From contig NZ_RCVZ01000003.1 in NCBI RefSeq assembly GCF_003668575.1, forward strand, positions 256,430-320,429: a stretch of DNA of 64,000 nt. The letters run 5' to 3'. Every line of letters starts with the position of its first letter. Position 1 is the first letter of the stretch. Under the pieces are notes generated by a model, which did no database searches, was not told where the DNA came from, and saw only the letters and a program-made list of their open reading frames with translations. Positions 60,901 to 64,000 of the stretch are shown here, in pieces. Source of the stretch: Falsibacillus albus. GTDB taxonomy: Bacteria > Bacillota > Bacilli > Bacillales > DSM-25281. Made by a program: the position numbers and the translations under genes.

Positions 60901-61647
60901 CTTCCCATTAAGCGAATTTTTAAAAGCCTGGACACACCGATCAATGCATTCTTCCTTAATGACTTCAGTGAACGATTTCGCCAGCAGCTCTTCTCTCGAA
61001 AACCCGGAAATCGTTTCACAAGCATTATTTACACTTGTAAATGTTCCATTAATATCGATTGAATAGACGGCATCTGTATTGTATTCGAACAATGATTTAT
61101 ACTTTTGTTTATTTTCCACTAATGTTTTTTGCAGCTGCATCTTTTCCGTTATATCCCTTGCAATGATTAGATAGGCACGATCATCGGCATAATCAATTTG
61201 GGCAATGGTTCCCTCGATGAAGAGCTCCCTTCCGCTAAGTGCAGTGATATTCATATCGAATTGAACTTTATCACTCTTGCCGGAGACTTTTTCTTTAAGA
61301 GATTTAAATTTTTGATAATCTTTCGGGTGGGTGAAGTCGCTCAATGACTTGTGCAAAACTTCCTCCATAATCGACGCACCCAAACCCGCCACTGCTGCAG
61401 GGTTTGCATACACAAGCTTCCCATGTTGATAAACCACAATGGCATTCGGCGTTAAATCTGCTAAACTTCCTGAATGATGCGGGGGATTCGCTCCCAATTT
61501 CTCATGAAAGGATAGATTGATCGAGTTCCGTCCTGAATGGGTGGAACGATAAATGAATAGAACTATCAACGTGCCAATCACAAAACAAACCGCGATCGCC
61601 AATGTAAGGAGCATCGGATCTAAATGTTGAAAAAACATCCCCTGCAT
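57961..61647 (-). CDS. PAS-GGDEF-EAL-PAS-histidine kinase fusion protein
   Basis: A 1228-residue protein (ATG 61647, 8 bases after AAAGGTG; a GTG three codons upstream is the alternative). One N-terminal membrane helix (residues 14-35) is followed, in approximate positions, by PAS (65-175), PAS (185-297), GGDEF (305-465, intact GGDEF, no RxxD inhibitory site), EAL (475-725, intact EALVRW, EITES, DDFGTGFSSL, KIDRSF), PAS (765-868), PAS (880-992), HisKA (VAHEIRNPITSIKGF, His about 1015) and HATPase (NSIDAM, DTGIGI, GTGLGL). Both c-di-GMP enzymes look competent. The kinase half resembles sporulation kinases (KinA/KinE type). No receiver domain is attached. Confidence 0.93.
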   Translation of the reverse strand: MQGMFFQHLDPMLLTLAIAVCFVIGTLIVLFIYRSTHSGRNSINLSFHEKLGANPPHHSGSLADLTPNAIVVYQHGKLVYANPAAVAGLGASIMEEVLHKSLSDFTHPKDYQKFKSLKEKVSGKSDKVQFDMNITALSGRELFIEGTIAQIDYADDRAYLIIARDITEKMQLQKTLVENKQKYKSLFEYNTDAVYSIDINGTFTSVNNACETISGFSREELLAKSFTEVIKEECIDRCVQAFKNSLNGKVDQLEAVIIGKNGQEVILDVTSLPIVVDGQIIGIYGIGKDITEQKEAEHYIAHMAFHDSLTGLPNRRMLVKLMLQILKQDEQAKMTICSIDLDRFKVINDTMGHSIGDLLLLHVSERLKKCLSENDQVFRLGGDEFVVMLMDSDRAGISAMAQKLMEALNKPFKVEEYDVYTSPSIGISTYPEDGDTVEALLKHADFAMHHAKKEGKNTYRYYSAIEKNEYLNPMKLEMDLHKAVERNEFVLHYQPKINLKSRKIEGVEALVRWNHPKLGLLHPASFISIAEETGLILPIGKWVLDNACQANKAWHDQGYSHIVISINISARQFSQTKIVEMVKEALKESGLEPKFLEMEITESMTSCMNRAVKVLKELKELGILISVDDFGTGFSSLNYLKELPVDSLKIDRSFVRDLQTNPRNETIVKTIISMAHNLGLQVIAEGIESREQLLFLQQHLCDCGQGYFFSGPMSGDDWILKTCEIEQKMIDKGLSQDLNERKWYEETLRLARLELQETVRMQQGMTFKFKKENGRFLHTLCDGELLYRLGLTPEMVIGKELYDFMPHQMTQEKLEPYERAWQGEEDVTYEGEVNGVNYFAALSPIWRNGKVVEVIASCVDITERKNIEKALIKSEEKYRLIAENMTDMIAMVDGSGKIVYASPSHEVVLGISPGEMEGECAFDRVHPGDMDNVINTFNEIIQAKESRQAEYHYHHPAGNWLLIEATGIPILDENEELINIVTVSRDITDKRRAEELLWKSEKLSVVGELAAGVAHEIRNPITSIKGFVQLFQQGLVKDEYFDVILDEFDRLEEIIKEFLTLAKPQAVELKETDMHVLLGTLGKIIESEALLKNVDIEFYEYASNPRVLCDSNQIKQVFINLLKNSIDAMPDGGTIQITTFHDKGELVISVKDTGIGISKERIDRLGEPFYSNKEKGTGLGLMVSFRIIKEHNGTIQIKSELNKGTTVEIRLPVHKKQTVGSQSLVHFQ

Positions 61648-61921
61648 GTGCTTCACACCTTTTGTAAAAGTTATGTTTTCGTTGTGGTTAAAGGACTCTC
61701 CTTAATCATAATATCGACGAACATAATTCTATTTTATAGCAAATTGAAAGGTTTATCATATAAAAAATCAGATTTTTCCAATAAATATCATTTCAATCAG
61801 AACTGGCTCGTATTTTATGGAGCTCTATTGAAGTTTTTTTAACGTGTGTTTTGACTGGCATCCATGCTCAAGAATAAGATGGTTACATAATGGTTTTTTA
61901 AAATTGTTTTTCTTATTATGA

Positions 61922-62168
61922 TTTGATGTTGATTGTAACGGAAGGTGCGAGACTCCTGAGGGAACAGCGGGCCAGGTGAGACCCCGCAGCGAAGCGGGGA
62001 GGAATTAGGCGGATGTTCGATTAAGTTCGGCACGTCCTCGAAAAATGCCAGGCATTTTTCTTCGTGCGACTGTCGCTGTCGAAGATTTCCCTGTCCTGTG
62101 CCAACATCGAACGACCTCACTTCGTGTGAGGCCCCTCGGAAAGCGAGCATCCTGCAGTGGAAATCAAC
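61922..62168. repeat. Long copy of the dispersed palindromic repeat, inverted relative to 1508-1778
   Basis: Starts GATGTTGATTGTAACGGAAGGTGCGAGACTCCTGAGG and ends AGCATCCTGCAGTGGAAATCAAC. The interior (GGATGTTCGATTAAGTTCGGCACGTCC ... CCAACATCGAACGACCTCACTTCG) is the reverse complement of the interior at 1508-1778. No transposase is encoded. Confidence 0.88.
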
Positions 62169-62212
62169 TATACTCTATTTTTGAGTAACATCGAACCTAA
62201 CAAAAAGAGCCT

Positions 62213-62261
62213 AAAAAGACCGCAGTGCAACCCGAAATACTTCGAGTTCTCTACGGTCTTT
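62213..62261 (-). terminator. Terminator of the glycosyltransferase gene
   Basis: AAAGACCG / CGGTCTTT outer stem with inner AACTCGAA / TTCGGGTT pairing, followed by five T on the minus strand. Confidence 0.75.
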
Positions 62262-62282
62262 GCTGTTACGCTATTAAAACAG

Positions 62283-63479
62283 TTAATTATAAAGAATCTT
62301 TTCTTTTATGAATTTGCCAATGCCTTTCAGCCATGTCGTTCTGGATGCGGTTTGAAACCGGTAGCTTTTATTGCGAACCTCTTCCATTGTAGTGGCAATG
62401 GATTGATAGATTCCCTCTTGGGACTCAATTTCTTTCGTGGCATGATACAGCTCAACATCCTTGGCATAACGCTCCAATTTCTGCGAATCGTCTAGAATAT
62501 TCAACAGCTGCTCTTCGATCGGAACATCCTTCTCCAATGGAAACACTAATCCATTTCCTTTTAAATACTCCAAATTGATGGTTTCCTGCCCTGGCAGCGA
62601 GGAGTAGACAAATGTCGGAATGCTTTTATACAGGACCTCACTCATCGTCACTCCTCCGGGCTTTGTGATGATGGCATCCGCTTGATCATACAAGTCATTC
62701 ATTTCAGAGCGAGAAGAAATATACGTCAAAGGCTTTACATGCGGAAGGTTCAATGCTTTTAATTCTTCATAAAGTCTATTATTGCTGCCGCAAAGCACCT
62801 GATAAGTTATGGAATCTTCAGTTTCAGGGATCAGGCTGACGATATCCCCAAGCCCACTGCTTCCTCCTGCAACAAGCACCTGCTTCTTCGGTCCATCCGC
62901 TTTGCACTGTCCTTTTGTAAATGCTTCATGAATGGGAATTCCGGTTACCTTTACCCGGCTCGGGTCAATCGCATATTGATCTATGAATTCGCCCTTCACT
63001 TCAGCTGTAGGTACGAAATGCAGATCGATGCCTTCTTTCCCCCAGAAATGATTGACAAAGAAGTCTGTATAAACATTGACTGCAGGGATATGACAGCGGC
63101 CATACATTTTCAATCGGCTTACCAAATAAGAGGAGAATGCCTGGGTGCAGACAATGAGATCAGGCTTTTCCTCTTCCAGCATCCTCTCCATTTTTCGTAA
63201 AAAGTAAAACTCCAGCGTTTTTTTGGGCTTGTCTTTCTTATCTTCTGAATAGCCGGCTTTTTTATAAATCCATTCATATGCCTTTGGAAAATCATTGATC
63301 CAGGTCAAATATCCCTTTGTGACAAGATCGCCAAAGCCCTGATTGATATAGGAAAAGAATTCGATTTTTTTATATTCAACGGACGGATTCCGCTTTTTTA
63401 ATAAATTCATCATTGTATCAGATACTTGGTGATGACCGGACTGCATCTGAAATAATGGTAGAAATAAGACTTTTTTCAT
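62283..63479 (-). CDS. MGDG-synthase / UgtP-like glycosyltransferase
   Basis: Start at ATG 63479 after AGGAGATG; 398 residues. The N-terminal MGDG-synthase domain (KKVLFLPLFQMQSGHHQVSDTMMNLL, with the conserved SGHHQ) and the GT28 C-terminal domain (VLVAGGSSGLGDIVSL, then ADAIITKPGGVTMSEVL) are both clear. Relatives transfer glucose or galactose from UDP-sugars to diacylglycerol at the inner membrane face. This makes glycolipid anchors for lipoteichoic acid, or related lipids. It lacks N-terminal membrane helices, as expected. Free-standing. Confidence 0.87.
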   Translation of the reverse strand: MKKVLFLPLFQMQSGHHQVSDTMMNLLKKRNPSVEYKKIEFFSYINQGFGDLVTKGYLTWINDFPKAYEWIYKKAGYSEDKKDKPKKTLEFYFLRKMERMLEEEKPDLIVCTQAFSSYLVSRLKMYGRCHIPAVNVYTDFFVNHFWGKEGIDLHFVPTAEVKGEFIDQYAIDPSRVKVTGIPIHEAFTKGQCKADGPKKQVLVAGGSSGLGDIVSLIPETEDSITYQVLCGSNNRLYEELKALNLPHVKPLTYISSRSEMNDLYDQADAIITKPGGVTMSEVLYKSIPTFVYSSLPGQETINLEYLKGNGLVFPLEKDVPIEEQLLNILDDSQKLERYAKDVELYHATKEIESQEGIYQSIATTMEEVRNKSYRFQTASRTTWLKGIGKFIKEKILYN

Positions 63480-63897
63480 TTCACCATCTCCTGTCATTCC
63501 CCACTTGCCATTGGGAATGTATTGTCTATATCGCTCTTTTACATCCATTCTGAATGAAAGGCTGATCGTAACTTTACTATATTATCCATTTTAACATACT
63601 CTCTATATTGAAAAACCATTACACTTTATTGACGAATGAAAAAGAAAAAAGGTTCACATTCTTAGCGATTTATTTAAGCAAAAGTAGGCTCATTCCTCAT
63701 TCTACTATGATTTTTAACTGATTTGGGTTAAGAGAATATGAAAATCAGATTAAAATAATATGAAGAATGATTCCTCCCTGCTTCTAAACCCTATCCTATG
63801 AATATTTTTATCCATTAAATCTCAAACTAAACTTCATCAATTTCCACACATTCATTTGATTTCCCCCTATCATAATCGGGTATGTAAGAAATGTAAA
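63480..63897. other. Intergenic region upstream of the HAD gene
   Basis: About 415 bp of AT-rich DNA between divergent genes. I see no ORF with a ribosome site and no structured RNA other than the hairpin that begins at 63898. Confidence 0.4.
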
Positions 63898-63944
63898 CAG
63901 GGTGACAGGCACCATCCAGAAAATGGATGGTGCCTGTCACCCTG
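63898..63944. repeat. 21-bp perfect hairpin built from two inverted GGTGACAGGCACC units
   Basis: CAGG-GTGACAGGCACCATCCA, loop GAAAA, exact reverse complement. It ends 19 bases before the HAD gene ATG and has no T-run, so it would fold in the 5' leader of that mRNA rather than terminate it. Confidence 0.88.
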
Positions 63945-63963
63945 ATAATGGAGGTGTTCAAAC

Positions 63964-64000
63964 ATGGAAGGTTCAACGATCAAGGCTTTTATTTTTGATG
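63964..64000 (+). CDS. HAD-superfamily hydrolase, first 12 codons
   Basis: ATG 63964 follows GGAGGTG at 7 bases. The visible start MEGSTIKAFIFD ends at the aspartate of the HAD motif I (hhhDxDGTh). The rest lies outside the window. A sugar-phosphatase or beta-phosphoglucomutase-like enzyme is likely, but the subtype cannot be told. Confidence 0.7.
   Translation, partial: MEGSTIKAFIFD

Noticed and set aside
1-64000. tRNA, rRNA, CRISPR, prophage or insertion sequence.
   Set aside because: None seen: no clover-leaf-like sequences, no regular spaced repeats, no integrase, transposase or phage structural genes.

Overview
The window reads as chromosomal DNA of a Bacillaceae bacterium (Bacillus sensu lato). 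The evidence is moderate-to-low GC, GGAGG-type ribosome binding sites, frequent TTG/GTG starts, and many genes whose closest relatives I know are from Bacillus subtilis (yvlABC, uvrBA, csbA, minJ, ctpB, lnrJKLMN, yrkFHIJ, yerD, caa3-type ctaCDEF). I see no rRNA, tRNA, CRISPR array, transposase or phage gene.

Layout. 0-7.2 kb: yvlC (cut by the left edge), yvlB, yvlA and the SOS excision-repair pair uvrB-uvrA, with a 13/14 LexA box 230 bp upstream of uvrB. 7.6-13.8 kb: a sulfane-sulfur detoxification island (two persulfide-dioxygenase-like metallo-hydrolases, rhodaneses, two TusA-type carriers, DsrE protein, glutaredoxin, TauE exporter and the persulfide sensor CstR), with a shared operator ATACC-N6-GGTAT. 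13.9 kb: csbA. 14.2-20.1 kb: HD phosphohydrolase, Zn/Cd-type P-ATPase, feoA and a feoB split into GTPase and membrane genes. 20.3-28.7 kb: acetyltransferase, a membrane-anchored extracellular protein, an EIIA-Glc paralogue lacking its phospho-histidine, a GltB-like FMN protein and a caa3-type cytochrome c oxidase operon. 28.9-32.8 kb: arsRBC, divergent from a second ars-like unit (arsR, two Cys-rich micro-ORFs and an ArsP/YraQ-type permease) with four copies of one operator. 33.0-37.4 kb: mntH with an MntR box, and a GlcNAc-type PTS operon under a RAT/terminator antitermination switch. 37.6-42.8 kb: LnrJKLMN-like two-component system and ABC exporter. 43-50 kb: uppP, a micro-ORF, MHS-family MFS transporter, SLH protein, patB, O-antigen-ligase-like protein. 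50.5-53.3 kb: minJ and ctpB. 53.5-63.5 kb: PLP sulfur enzyme, OsmC / membrane protein / TlpA-like cluster, orphan response regulator, methyltransferase with a CstR-type box, a 1228-residue PAS-GGDEF-EAL-PAS-histidine kinase fusion and an MGDG-synthase-like glycosyltransferase. The right edge cuts a HAD hydrolase.

From memory of the B. subtilis map, uvrA-uvrB-csbA-minJ-ctpB lie close together there. Here about 6 kb separates uvrB from csbA and about 36 kb separates csbA from minJ, so most of the window would be accessory cargo placed into a conserved backbone. The cargo theme is reactive sulfur, metal(loid)s, redox and envelope stress.

Two dispersed intergenic repeat families recur: an imperfect palindrome bounded by GTTGATT(G)GAGCGG / CCGCTCCAATCAAC-type ends (at least eight copies, two of them long), and a 13-mer GGTGCC(T/A)G(T/G)CACC that sits in hairpins and in a terminator loop. 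All functional calls are from reading translated sequence; no database search was possible.
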